A stretch of 64,000 nt of DNA from Chondrosia reniformis (GCA_947172415.1 OX359190.1:2418001-2482000), one strand, 5' to 3'. Shown: positions 1 through 11,442, counted from the stretch's first letter. Program-made: numbers and translations. The notes: generated by a model not told the origin, from the sequence alone.

Positions 1-145
1 TCGGCAGGATTAGGTATAGTAAATTTTTGTTGCTGATTGCTCAACTGAAGATTAATCTCTACAGGTACAAATTTCTACTACACTCTGAAATTGATACATT
101 CTTATACATTGACATTTCTTCAGCATTAAGAGACCGTAGTTTAAT

Positions 146-3100
146 TCACAGAAGAGAATACACAGGGGCCAAAATGGCAAACAACAAAAGTCTTACTAAA
201 CTGTGTTGGTCAAAAGATGGTCAAAAGGTCAAAAGAGGACTGATCTAAAGATAAGTTAAAGCAGTCAGAAGAAATCCTCACTCTTAGCATGAAATATTTA
301 CCTGAAGTGATGTGGCCCGGAATGACCGGATACACAGGATGGTCCGGATGCAACACTGGATCCTTAATATTACAGTAGTCTGATGTGCAACAACAGAAGG
401 CACTAGTCGTGGGAGTGTCATCATTACCAGTAGTTGAGAGTACACAATCTTCATTGCACCTGGTTATAAGAGAGAGGTGGGTTAAAATGAGATTTCTTTT
501 AGGTATGTATATACTTTACCGGCCTCAAAAAGGAAGCCTTTAGGCACCATGGCGCCAAATTTTTTGAGGAGCACAATTTTCGTGGATTGGCCTTCCCCAA
601 GTTTTTGCAGAAATAATTTTTGTGGATGGAGAGCCTCGTGACCTTTTGAAGTGTTTGTTGATAACAGTAATTGTAATATTATGAGGTGTCATCGCAATGC
701 TGAAGGATTTCAAAGGGGTGAATCGTGCTAAAGACGTGTAGTCTAGAGATGACAAGTGAAAGCTTCAGTGTGGAGGTAATGGTGAGCGACTATCATGTGA
801 ACAAAGACAAATACTGCCAAAAATTTGCAGAGTACAATTTTCGCAGTTGAAAACTCATCTGCGAAAAACGCAAAAGTTGTGCTAGTCAAATATTTGGTGC
901 CATATGGTATGGTATGGGAAATGCCCGAAATGACTGTCTGAAACAAATGCTAGGGTAACCATGGAAACATACATACATAGGTATTCTTTCTAATTAAGAA
1001 ACTTTAACACTGAGTACTGTATTATGATTGCCCGTTAGCTAATTAAGACCTCATGAATCAAATTTGAAATCAGCATTATTTAAATAGATACGTAGTAAAA
1101 ATGAAATGAAGGGGAAATCAAGAGATGTTGCTATAGCAACTGTAGCTTAGTTACAGAGTACTGGTTGTGGTCTGCTTATGAGTATTTCAGACATCAAACA
1201 CTCACTCAAATGTTGGATTGTAAGCGCAGTAACCTGTGCGATGAGTAGCAGTCCCATCTGGATTTATATTATACAACGAGACACATATAGGATCTTCACT
1301 GGCATTATCGCAAGCCTGGTATTTGCATTCGGGGTGTACCTCATCAAATTCAAAGTTGCATATTAAAGTATCTGCAAAAAGAAGAAAAAGAATTTAAAGA
1401 TGGCCCGAAGTGATTAAGTAAAAATCAGCAAAAATTGAACGTTGAACAGGTGGATGGACTGTAGAGCGAACGGGTTTTGGAACTATCGTCAAATTCTTTC
1501 CTAAACAACAATAAAAGCTTTCACAGCATTATAGTGTGTACATTAACACCTTACGGAAGAATGTACGGACAGACAATGGACGGACGGTGAACGGTTTCTC
1601 TAGAATGGATTTCTATCAATTAAATATGGCAAGGCCTATGTACACTGGTACACCCTTGGATGTTCAGTTTTTGCTGATTTGTACTGTATTTTCAAATGAT
1701 TAATTACTTTTCTACTACAAGACTTTCATCAGAAAGTCCACAAGTATACATACAATATTTGCCATGGTTCTTTGAGCGTCTAAAGACTGTTTCTTGAGAA
1801 ATCGAATGTTTCAAACCAGGGGGGTCTTCTTCAGCCACTGAACAACTACTAGAGTCGCTGCAGAGGACCCCAGTTGAGTTGAGTCAAGAAACTAAATGGT
1901 GCCTTTCGATGCTCAAAAGACTTTAAAATTGGAATTCCTTTAAGATGATTCTGGTGCAGTTAGAAGAATCTCCTACAACCACATGTAAGGAATTGCTACA
2001 TATCTCCAAGTATACCACATACGTATAATATAGGCTAACATGAAGCACTACCTCATATAATATAGGTTAAAATGAAGCACTACCTGTCATACCATTATCA
2101 AGTTCAGGTTTTTCTTTGTACAATGTCCCCAGTGAATGATCCTCACAAGATTGAGGCGTAGGGGTAGTTGGAGGGGTTTCATTGAACAAAGGGTGGTTGC
2201 AATTATCAGTTTTACAGGAACAGTAGAGTGATTGGTCTGGTATAGAAAATGACGGCTGACAGTCATCAGTGACGTTGTTCTATATGAATGTACAAAATCA
2301 ATCATGATACATGGATGAAAGAGTATAACCTTTAACATATGTATGGTACATGCGGAAAGTCAGTTTCCATTCAAAGTTTCGAACTTGGCTACTACCTACG
2401 GAGTAACATCGTCACAGCTACATACCTTCGAAGTTTGGCTGAACTGCCCTCAAAATTCGGTGGAATTACCTTTGAATTTCCGAAGAACTTCAGCAAAACT
2501 TCAATGTAACTTCATGAGACTAAATAGTCACTTCACTAGGAATTCGAAGTGATAAATAGAGGCACCTATCGCAAGGTGTTTAATATTAATTCGAGATTTG
2601 AACTGAAATCATTTCACACCCACTGTTAGTCGTTGTCGTTAAAAGAAACAAGTAATTAAAATTAGAAACTTGTGGGCCACCCCATTGTTCAAATTACTTG
2701 CCACCTTGTTGGGTATATGTATGTATATTCGTAATCTTAACAATTAATCTTAACAATTAATCCTAACAATTAATCCTAACAATTAATCTTAACAATTAAT
2801 CTTAACAATTCAGAATGCTAAAATGTCCACAAAATTATCAAGGACAGTAAAAAGCTCAGTTTCTTGAACATCACCAATATGTATTTACATTAAGTATTAT
2901 AATAATTGGGTATGAACATGTATTATATATACGTATACATATATAATTGTGTAATATGAAGCCATACAATCAAATTGTAAATGAAATCAATATACGTACG
3001 TAGGGCAGCCCCTAGAATATCAAACACAGTGCGAGTACCTTTCGCATACAAAAGTAAAAAAAAGAAAATCCAACACACGCAGCTTGGTCACTTTCATACC

Positions 3101-3471
3101 TCCAGCATTTCACGACTGACTGCAGTTATACATCCCATTATGGATGGAATAAAGGCATAGGTTTCTTCATCATACATGTAATATGTAATGCAATATGCAA
3201 TAGGCATAGGACACTCTTCGGATACAGGTACATCCCTTTCACTTGGGTAAGTGACACAGTTGAGGGCGACAACCTCAAGATCTTGCAAGAGGACAACCCA
3301 TGCAAGGCAGAGCACTAAAAAGGAAGCGATAACAATACATGAAGGAGGTTGAGTATAAACCAGTATCATCAGTGTTGCAAAGGTTATCATTGGATACAAA
3401 TATAAAAACCAAGAAATCATGGATTGCAACATCATTAAAAGATGGCTGCCACATAATTTCTTGGCTCTCAC
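146..3471 (-). CDS. GPI-type cell-surface protein with two three-finger (Ly6/uPAR-like) domains, 5 exons
   Basis: Exons (minus): 3471-3100, 2279-2093, 1371-1206, 459-302, 195-146. All junctions are GT-AG and phase-compatible, giving 933 nt (310 residues plus TGA). Residues 1-70 hold hydrophobic stretches; a signal peptide probably ends just before Leu70-Asn71-Cys72, so the true start may be a later Met. Domain 1 has Cys72, 87, 94, 114, 131, 144, 146 and ends Cys151-Asn152. Domain 2 has Cys191, 202, 207, 216, 235, 243, 247, 264-266 and ends Cys271-Asn272. The closing CxC...CN / CCC...CN pattern is the hallmark of Ly6/uPAR and activin-receptor ectodomains. Each domain is split by an intron at a similar place. 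The last exon encodes small residues (TSG) and then a hydrophobic tail ending at the stop, as in GPI signals. Likely a secreted, membrane-anchored binding protein; ligand unknown. Alternative: a receptor ectodomain with further exons outside the window. Confidence 0.72.
546..912. mobile_element. MITE-like element, TIR ACCATxxxGC(A/G)CCAAAT
   Basis: Imperfect terminal inverted repeats of about 45 bp: the left end from 546 matches the reverse complement of the right end at about 870-912, sharing the core CCAAATnTTTGA followed by AGCACAA and TTTCG. No transposase reading frame is present. It lies in the last-but-one intron of the three-finger gene. Confidence 0.5.
2640..3025 (+). repeat. Interspersed repeat, copy 1 (second copy at 30270-30600)
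   Basis: The stretch shares blocks, in order, with 30270-30600: an AAACTTGTGGGCCACC-type start, CTTAACAATT, ATGAAGCCATACAAT, and a GGGCAGCCCCTA-type end. The GC-rich ends are roughly inverted, suggesting a nonautonomous element. It contains a 13 bp minisatellite (about 2736-2811, unit TTAACAATTAATC). It sits in the first intron of the three-finger gene. Confidence 0.5.
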
Positions 3472-4509
3472 ATAAAACTGCTGTATTGTTCAAATTTGAA
3501 CAGCCTTTGTTTTAAGGGGCCAAATACGCAACTTGTTATCTACTTAATTATTATAATATACTTTTATCAATTTTCCCATATCTATTGCTTTATTAATATA
3601 GAGGTAATATCTTAATATACGTAGGTTATTCATGGTCTTCCATGTTGCAATCATAAAATGCAGACACAGCTATACACATACGTACGTAGTAGCATTGTCA
3701 TATATTAAATGTTGTACCATTCACTTACCGTACAATTTCATGTCCATCAACTCAAGAGTACAAAAATCAAATATGCTTTTTCTCTCAAATCTCTAACTAG
3801 AAAAAAAAGAAAAAATCAGGTCAGTACATAGGTACGTACGTGTACGTACCTAGACTATTAATAATGCATACATGTATACAATATCTACCACAGTGGGAAA
3901 GGGAGAAAACCATTATGTGGTTTTGTGGCTATCAGTTGGGGGCGTGGCACCCTGGTTGGGGGTTGGGCATATCAATGACAGTTTTCCCTGCAAAATCCTA
4001 TTTTTCATTGATTCACTAAATTTTCTCCTTCAAAAGATACGCGCTGTATGGTACTACCAGGAATACGTAGATTAGTACGTATGTACATATGTAAGTCAAA
4101 ATGTATTACATCTATGTGCTAACAATGGCTGAAGGGTATGGACGCACGTACGTATGTATGGAAAACGTTTAGTTCTTACTGACTGGTACTGTAGTTTACA
4201 TGGAAATTATCCCAACAAAGTTGATTTACCAATATGAATTGAAGGGTTGAAAAAATAAAAGCCCAGTCTCCAATAAAAGCCCGGGTTCAGAGGGGTTTGA
4301 AAAAATACAAGCCCTGGGCTTATATTAGAGTATCTAAAACTATTTGTGTATCTCATCATGTACATACTGTACGTAAGAGATTCCATACGTATGTTCTTTG
4401 TACATAACAGTATCAGGAATGATTCTTATGCATACAGTATAGACAAAGTTGAAAAAATAGATTTGGGATTTCAATTTATCTCGAATGACAATCATCCCAG
4501 GTAACTGAA
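3472..4509. other. AT-rich stretch, no gene seen
   Basis: Upstream flank of the minus-strand three-finger gene. It holds several GTACGTAC-type palindromes and part of an interspersed repeat at about 4257-4320 (AAGCCCGGGTTCAGAGGGG type, also at 10240-10315). No exon with convincing splice sites was found. Confidence 0.5.
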
Positions 4510-4728
4510 TACTGTAAATCCCTTTATTTAAGCGGAACCAAAAGTTAGTGAAACTGGATTTTACCCCTACATAGCGGAATTTAATATTAGCAACTTACAA
4601 AATGCATGGAAGTTTTGTTAGTATTTAGTAGTAATACTATATTTAGCGAACTTTAATTTTAGCGGTAAATGTCAAATCGCTAATATAGCTAAATTTAAAA
4701 GCACACTAATAATAAGGGATTTACAGTA
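4510..4728. mobile_element. MITE, TIR TACTGTAAATCCCTTTAT, copy 1
   Basis: Starts TACTGTAAATCCCTT and ends AAGGGATTTACAGTA, an inverted terminal repeat with TA edges. The interior repeats TTAGCGA/TAGCGG motifs. Further copies are at 5856-6099 and 24382-24743. No coding capacity. Confidence 0.75.
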
Positions 4729-5015
4729 GACACTATAAATCTTCCTTCATCCCCCAAGGGAAATTAACACTTGTGACTAACATCTGCTTAAACATATTCA
4801 TAGTTATCGCTAAATATATTCATTGATGAAGCCCCTGCCCAGTCCACAATACAATACATTCATAAACAAACATTACCTCCAACTGAAGCACTAGTATAAT
4901 AACAAAGCACTTTAGAATACATTAGTCAAGTGGGTGTTGCACAATCAATAGCATCACAGTCCATGCCCTACTCACTTTACTGAGCAAACATTTCGAAAAA
5001 ATATTGCGTTTTTAT

Positions 5016-5119
5016 CAGTGATGGTTTTTATCTATCCTGGACCAGTGATGGTTTTTATCTATCCTGGACCAGTGATGGTTTTTATCTATCCTGGACCAGT
5101 GATGGTTTTTATCTATTCT
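5016..5119. repeat. 27 bp minisatellite, about 4 copies
   Basis: Unit CAGTGATGGTTTTTATCTAT plus CCTGGAC is repeated almost exactly; the last copy is truncated. Confidence 0.85.
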
Positions 5120-5145
5120 TTGATTAATAATACATAAGTGTTGCT

Positions 5146-5278
5146 GATGCTCAAATCTTAACCAATTCATTATGAACACAACAAGTATTCCTTATACGTA
5201 TATAGTATACTACATACTATAGGGAGTATTTGTTGTGTTCATATTAGTATAGGAGTTAGTTGAGTATCAGCAACACAA
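5146..5278. repeat. Fold-back (long inverted repeat) with attached GAAGACC...GTCGAAAC motif
   Basis: The left arm (AAGTGTTGCTGATGCTCAA, then GAACACAACAA) is inverted on the right (TTGTTGTGTTC, then CAGCAACAC). At about 5323-5352 follows CTGAAGAAGACCTTGGGGTC plus GAAAC, a motif also seen beside other fold-backs here (22690-22760, 32375-32400, 40420-40450). Confidence 0.65.
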
Positions 5279-5737
5279 ATTATTGTCAAATTGAACATTT
5301 AAACCCTTTTTCCTCATTAATTGCTGAAGAAGACCTTGGGGTCGAAACATTCAAATGGAGCATACAAATTAAATGCGTGATTCATTAATTCCTTCCCACC
5401 CATTCAGACAGATTGGTAAGGGGATGGAACTAAGGTTAGCTAATTAGAGATTTGGCAGACCTCTCTCAGGTTATCTGTCAGACAAAAAGGACTAAAGAAT
5501 TATTGAATAATTTTTCAATTACTCACCTATTATATGCTTATAATTTGCTAATTACACTATTGGGATAGCAAATAATGGTTTGCAATAAATTTATACATAT
5601 CTCTACATTTTCTCAGTGATGTATGCATGTACGTATGTACATCATGCAGATCTATTCCCAGCAGCCTCCAAAGAAGATCCAACAGATACTTATTCAAAGA
5701 AGATCCACAGGGCAGAAAGATCCAACGGATATTTAAT

Positions 5738-6222
5738 CTAAAACTGTCTTTTTTAAATGCTCAACAGACGAACCGTTTTAAAGATATATACAGGTAGGTA
5801 CCTATAAGTTGAATGTAGTTTATTTATTAGAGGGGTTACTATAGAAACTATTATTTACTGTAAATCCCTTTATTTAAGCGGAACCAAAAGTTAGCGAAAC
5901 TGGATTTTACCCCTACATAACGGAATGTAATATTAGCGACTTACAAAATGCATGGAAGTTTTGTTAGTTAATTACAGTAATAAAATAATTACAGTAGTAC
6001 TCTATTTAGTAGTAATACTATATTTAGCGAACTATAATTTTAGCGGTAAATGTCAAATCGCTAATTTAAAAGCACACTAATAATAAGAGATTTACAGTAA
6101 TCTAAAACTGTCTTTTTTAAATGCTCAAAACTTCAACAGACGAACCATTTTAAAGATATATACAGGTAGGTACCTACAAGTTGAATGTAGTCTATTTATT
6201 AGAGGGGTTACTATAGCAACCT
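5738..6222. repeat. Direct repeat of about 115 bp flanking MITE copy 2
   Basis: Blocks 5738-5850 and 6099-6222 are near-identical (CTAAAACTGTCTTTTTTAAA ... GAGGGGTTACTATAG). Between them is a MITE at 5856-6099 with the same TACTGTAAATCCC ends as 4510-4728. No gene. Confidence 0.75.
5856..6099. mobile_element. MITE, TIR TACTGTAAATCCCTTTAT, copy 2
   Basis: Very similar to 4510-4728 over its whole length, including the AGCGGAACCAAAAGTTAG start. A short internal insertion of TAATTACAGTA-type sequence separates the two copies. Confidence 0.75.
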
Positions 6223-6949
6223 TCTTCCAACAAGATACTAAATTTAGGGAATATAGCAACTGTTGAAAGTGTACAGTTGATTTATACTTCTGATCTGCCA
6301 GACTGTGTTATTGTTTCTAATAGTACTCTGTGAAATTTAATACACAACTCAGTTCCTCTGTAAACACTCAGAAGAAATTCATCTACAGTATAGTCAAGCT
6401 ATGAATTTCATTATAGTTCAAAATTCAGACTGAAGATTCCCATTACAATTCACCCAATAATAAAAGGTTGTCCTAAATCAAAAGAAAACAGTGTATGATG
6501 TAAGTGAACCATTTCAAGTGGAAGTGAAAAATATCACTTCAATTGTTGGTTAGTCTATGAACAAAGAGCCAACCATCACTGAAGCTGTACACGCCAACCT
6601 AGTGTCAAAGCTCTACAAAGGCTTAACAACAACGAGCCTTCTACTCTAGAATTGCTGCAACATGCAGTGGAGTAGTGCTTTAGATCCATTCATAGCTATG
6701 TACGTATATACGTCTACTGCAATTTTCTAGTTACGTACCTTAATTACGTATATGTTACCAGCCTTATATTAGTACATGATACAGTGACTATATAACAATA
6801 AAAAAGCTACAGGCATACTAAAGTGAACTTGTGTCAAGGTAGTTAGGAATAACACCATTCCAGGGGCACTTACTATTCTAATTAGGTCAAGCCTAACTGG
6901 AGCTGTTTCCTACTGAGAATTAGAAGAATTTGTCACCATTCACAGTGTT

Positions 6950-7723
6950 ACAATTTGTCACACCGAATTTGGCCCCCCCCCAAAATAGGCCCCCCTGGAA
7001 CCAAAACAGCAACCAAATTGGTTCCCCCAGGAACCAATTTGGTTGCTGAAATTGGACCCCCTTGTCTATTTTGGTTCCCCCTCTCAAACTAGGTACTTAC
7101 ATGTGTATGTGTGTGTACAAGGTAAGGATAATTAAGAACATGTAAATAGTGAAATATAGCAAAGACAAATATAGAATATTATATAAAGAAGACAAATGCA
7201 ATGGCGAAAAGTCCACAATCTGATCCACAGTTTGCTGCTGTACGCACACCTTCGTCATTGTCATTCTCGGCCTTAGGGTGTGCAGTATGGTCGCAAGCTG
7301 CCTACGGACTGTGGTGGAGACTTTTGTCTGCATTAAGCTATCGAAGATTTCAACTTCCCCACTTTGGCACTTACGATTGGATGTGCAGACCCAGTGGTTG
7401 TTGTCGTGAACAATCTGTACAAACTGTTCGGGCACAGACTTCCACTTCCTCTAGAACGCTATCGCCACTGTTCTCCTCGCTCATCTCGGCTTCGCAATCG
7501 ATTTCGTTCTAAGAAACGTCGGCTTTGCAATTGATTTCGTTCGAAGAAATGACGATTACGCCTTGTATAGTCGTCACACCTCTACTGTGCCCACCAATTT
7601 TAATGGCGTAATGAATGGGGGGCCAAATTCGGCAAAGCGGAACCGATTCGGCAGGCACTACGCTGCCGTTTTAGGCCCGGGGGAACTAATTCGGCAGGGG
7701 AACTTTTACGGCATGACAAATTC
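6950..7723 (-). mobile_element. Internally deleted DNA transposon with C48 (Ulp1-like) peptidase remnant
   Basis: The ends are inverted: AATTTGTCACACCGAATTTG on the left and GGCATGACAAATT on the right. Subterminal repeats of a CCGAATTxGTTCCCC-like motif face each other at both ends. Transcription would run on the minus strand: an ATG at 7484-7482 opens an acidic N-terminus, and the C48 fragment lies downstream in another frame. The autonomous parent probably coded a transposase between them; here most of it is missing. Confidence 0.65.
7188..7435 (-). pseudogene. C48/Ulp1-like cysteine peptidase fragment, frameshifted
   Basis: Minus-strand translation shows the C48 signature in order: catalytic His in NNHWV, Asp in IFDSL, a conserved Gln in VQQQT, then catalytic Cys in SDCGLFAIAF. 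The Cys block is in a different frame from the His block, so about one base is lost between them near 7223. Ulp1-like peptidase domains are a known passenger in several eukaryotic transposon families, and this copy sits between transposon-type inverted ends. It is not a functional gene as it stands. Confidence 0.7.
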
Positions 7724-8039
7724 CACAATAGAGCCCATAGGTAGATATCTATATACTTGTGATACATTTGAGTTTCTGGCTAATGAATATAGTTAATATA
7801 TACCCAATCACTGTTAATCACACAGCACCATAACCCTAGTCACACAGCACGGTCACATACAGGTACGTGTATACGTACGTATGTATACAAAAACACACAG
7901 TTCCAGTGAGTCACTGAAACATGTCAGAAACTCTATTCACAGTGAGCCATGTAAGTATGTATGTATAAGGCCATTCAAACTTTAATGTATGTACACCTGT
8001 ATCTGTGTATCATCTTCCAATGATTATCTATTTCCCCAT

Positions 8040-8201
8040 GTACATGAATAATCAATGTGATAATCAAACCACAAGTAATAATCAGTCAAACATCATAAAG
8101 AGGGAAAAACACGAAAGAAGCAATTGCTGGGAATTGAACCCAGGACAGCTGGTTATGACCACCAGTGCTCTGCCACTGAGCTACAACCGCCACAGCAATG
8201 C
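8040..8201 (-). mobile_element. tRNA-derived SINE, copy 1
   Basis: The minus strand begins with a tRNA-like head: A box TAGCTCAGTGGCAGAGC, an anticodon-arm-like CTGGT...ACCAG stem around CAT, and B box GGTTCAATTCC. It is followed by a body (CTTTCGTGTTTTTCCCTC ... CTTGTGGTTTGATTATCA) shared with 48848-49005. The anticodon loop lacks T33 and the copies share a non-tRNA body, so this is a SINE, not a tRNA gene. Confidence 0.75.
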
Positions 8202-8654
8202 CTCTCCCATGTATGAACTAAGAAACAGCAGCTGCTACTACTCACTTATCTATGTACTTATGTACATGAGTTCAGGAAATGCTCTTTGTACTTTAGAGGT
8301 ATGTACTGGGTAAACAGGAGTGTAGAGGAGGAAAACCTTGAGCTATAGAAATGTGATATTCACCACAACCAGACTAGAAATTCATTTTAACTGTTTCTTT
8401 TAGATTAAGGCAATCAACCAGCTTCTACTACTACTGGGACAAACTCTACATCTTGATCCAATCAAATTGTGGTTTTCCAATGACATCAGTGATTAACACT
8501 CACAGTTCATTTCACACAAGAAATTAAGCTCACAGCCCATCCCAAGGGTCATATATCACTAAACACAAATTCACCTCTCATTGCCTTTTTGAAAACATTG
8601 TATATAGGAAATTTCCAAATCACATAAATTAAGAGGATCAATTTGCCCAATATG

Positions 8655-8785
8655 CCATGGGAGAGCCAACCTGTCTTGGGAGAGGCCAACCTGTCTTGGG
8701 AGAGGCCAACCTGTCTTGGGAGAGGCCAACCTGTCTTGGGAGAGGCCAACCTGTCTTGGGAGAGGCCAACCTGTCTTGGGAGAGC
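8655..8785. repeat. 20 bp minisatellite, about 6.5 copies
   Basis: Unit GCCAACCTGTCTTGGGAGAG is repeated almost without change. It creates open frames on both strands with a 20-residue period; these are repeat artefacts. Confidence 0.9.
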
Positions 8786-9418
8786 CACAAGTGTTCCTTG
8801 TATAAAATCAGTTACTGAAAGTGACCCATTTCACAATAAACCAACTTCCATTTAATCATCTAACTCAGAAATGCAATCTACACATACTATATCAAAAAGA
8901 CCACCCTTTAACCTATGATAACCCACAGATATCAAAATTACAGATTACATGAAATAAGAAAAATCAAGGGAAGTGTTCAAAGCATAAATAGTCAGGGGAG
9001 ATAATCATCACAGATTAAATCAGAAACTTCAATGAAACTTTTAAAGGAAATTGAAGTCATTAAATATCACTGACAGAGGTGTGGTACGTATAAGAAGATG
9101 AAAGGTAAGAGATATATATACGTATGTACAATTACTCCATACCTCCCATGGAAACCACTAATGGATTGCATGAAGAGGAACAAACGTACCTTTATGGTTT
9201 GTTTGCATATAAACTTTTATTAATAGAATTCCAGCTTTACCAACCCTCATACATACAACCTAATAAGTGACAACTAATTTACTAGTGAATAAAAGGGGAG
9301 GAGCCTGTATCCATGGCAACCAAGAACTGCATATGCTCGTATTTCCCATTGGATCAAAAATTAATTACCTAATTGAAATGGGCACTACATAATTAGTCTT
9401 GGAAAACATGAAAGTAGA
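8786..9418. other. No gene seen
   Basis: AT-rich sequence without clear exon, repeat or RNA signature. Confidence 0.4.
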
Positions 9419-9767
9419 GCATTGCTGTGGTAATTGCAGCTCATTGGCAGAGCACTGATATGGCTGTCATGGGCTGAACTCTCAACATTTACCATTCCAG
9501 CTAGTTCCTACTCTACAGCGATGCCTCACAAAAGATCTAGAAGAAGACAAAGATTCCCAAGGTCACTGATGAAGGTTGGAATTCCCAGAAACAGCTGTCT
9601 GGCCCAGTGGAGAAGATGAGAAAACTCTTGTATCCTCATCCAAAGCTCGCACTAGGTTTAGTTCCCTATAGACCTGTACTCTAAAGTAGATGTCCATTGT
9701 ATGTTGAAAAATGTTGTGGTGATATTCATTGGCAATGACAACCACTTGTGGTTTGATTATCACTCAT
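9419..9767 (+). mobile_element. tRNA-derived SINE copy 3, split by a repeat-A insertion
   Basis: The head at 9419-9485 (GCAGCTCATTGGCAGAGCAC, decayed B box) and the tail at about 9725-9767 (CCACTTGTGGTTTGATTATC) match the SINE at 8040-8201. The material between, about 9505-9690, is a minus-oriented copy of repeat A (GGAATTCCCAGAAACAGCTG, then GTATCCTCATCCAAAGCTC). Confidence 0.55.
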
Positions 9768-9819
9768 GCACTCTTGCCCAGACATGTTGGACACACATTG
9801 TACAAGACCACTTCAAGAG

Positions 9820-10025
9820 ACACATTCCCAGAAACGGCTGTCTGACCCAGTGGAGAAGAAGATGAAAGAAGGGAAAAGAAGGAAGATGACCCATTGGAGA
9901 AGAAGATAAAAGAAGGAAGAAAAGACTCCTGTATCCTCATCCAAAGCTCTCTTCAGGTTTAGTTCCCCTATAGGCTCTTTTACAGAATAGGCATATAGCA
10001 TGTAGGAAAATGGTATCTTAGATAC
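9820..10025 (-). repeat. Repeat A, full-length-like copy
   Basis: Family defined by TTTCCTACATGCTATGCCTA, CTATAGGGGAACTAAACCT, GGATGAGGATACAGGAGTC and CAGCTGTTTCTGGGAATTCC. This copy is on the minus strand. Other copies: 11145-11215, 13900-14010, 15590-15640, 26685-26830, 41880-42160, 43755-43890, 44020-44140, 45178-45420, 46435-46685, 49825-50030 and 50146-50350. No protein or tRNA-like head recognised. Confidence 0.75.
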
Positions 10026-10951
10026 GTATTTCATATACACCTATGGAGATGATCTAGAAATGATTTCAGAATACTGTACCTCTTAAAAGTCTAATAGGAC
10101 AAAATAGGGTAATGATGGTGACATAATGACTTCAAATGGTATTAGTTTTAAGTGCACTTTGTGAGCTTTTAAGGGTTATAAACAAACTTAAATATTATAG
10201 CTGTTTCCATAGCAACTACACACTTGAGTGTGAATATAAGCCCAGTCTCTAATAAAAGCCCGGGTTCAGAGGGGTTTGAAAAGTACAATCCCTTTGGCTT
10301 ATACTAGAGATAATACGGTAGAGTGTCTAGTACATTCCAGGCAAGCAGGAATTTAAAACAAATCAGTAGAATACAGTATGTTTACAAATCACAGAATAAT
10401 ACTTTAAGAATACCTCCCTTTCCATTACACTATATAAATAATACAATTCAAATAATTATACCGTATACGTATACGTATATTTGAACAATTAGTAAGAGTA
10501 AAAATTTGTGAAGAGGTCGTTTTGTACTATATGAATAGTGTAATAATGCATATAAAAAGGTAAGTATTTATATACATTGTACATACGTACCATCAACAAA
10601 TTATTTAATCTTTATACATGTATATGCGTACGTATGTAAAACATTTGACAAGGTGGTGAAGAAACATTTCAGGAATCTCCAAGATAAAAGATAAATGGAC
10701 GTGGGTATTGCACACCTACTGACACTGGTCTCTAAAGAGAAGGAAGGGTCACTTGTTTCTCAAACATTTGACTCATCTAACTAATCTCATCTTCTAAAGA
10801 GAATGGTTGCCATGGATACAAGTACCAAAGGAAATGAGACTACAAACAAGATGGTTCATTATACTTCTTCTAAACTATAAATTAACTGCTGATCAAGTGT
10901 GTAATTTATTTTGACTGATATAAGTTCCATTGCTGTTCCTAAGCTATTTTT

Positions 10952-10998
10952 ACAGTTTACAATAATAGAATGTTTATATTCTATTAATTGTAAACTGT
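10952..10998. repeat. Short perfect hairpin
   Basis: ACAGTTTACAAT...ATAGAAT is inverted as ATTCTAT...ATTGTAAACTGT around a 6 nt loop. Confidence 0.6.
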
Positions 10999-11442
10999 AG
11001 ATAACTTAGGATAAGCTTACAGATAACTAATAGACTTAACCAATCCTAGCAATGAGAACCTCTAGTACAAGACGGTACATCTCTAGGTGTAATGAACTCA
11101 CAATGTTTTAGTAAGTACATAATTAGCTACTACACATTAAAGATCAAGAAGAAGACGACTCTGCCAAGGGTCACTGGAGAAGGGTAGAGAAACACCTGTC
11201 TGGCCCAGTGGAGAAGACGGTACATCTCTTGGTGTAATGACTTCACAATTGCTTCTTCTGACGGTCCGGTATCATTTGCACACAAACATATGCACAACCA
11301 CACAGCTATTGTGTCTTGCTACACTAGCAGTTTCATTCAGAGGGGTAATTCCTACAAAGATTGGCATGTCTGCTACATGTTGGGTTTAAAGGTCATTGTT
11401 GTCTTTGTTTCCATGGCAATACTTGGATATAAAGATGGTGGA

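Noticed and set aside
1178-1366. Plus-strand 62-residue membrane-like ORF
   Set aside because: It is the complement of exon 3 of the three-finger gene, which is supported by splice sites and cysteine spacing on the minus strand.
6240-6660. Two short plus-strand open segments (TVESVQLIYTSDLPDC and MNKEPTITEAVHANLV)
   Set aside because: Both follow an AG and stay open for 25-32 codons, but each ends at a stop and no matching donor joins them.
8119-8201. Possible tRNA-Met gene
   Set aside because: The anticodon arm needs a bulge and lacks T33, and the same head plus a shared non-tRNA body occurs at 48848, so it is a SINE.
8640-8860. ORFs on both strands with a 20-residue period
   Set aside because: Caused by the 20 bp minisatellite at 8655-8785.
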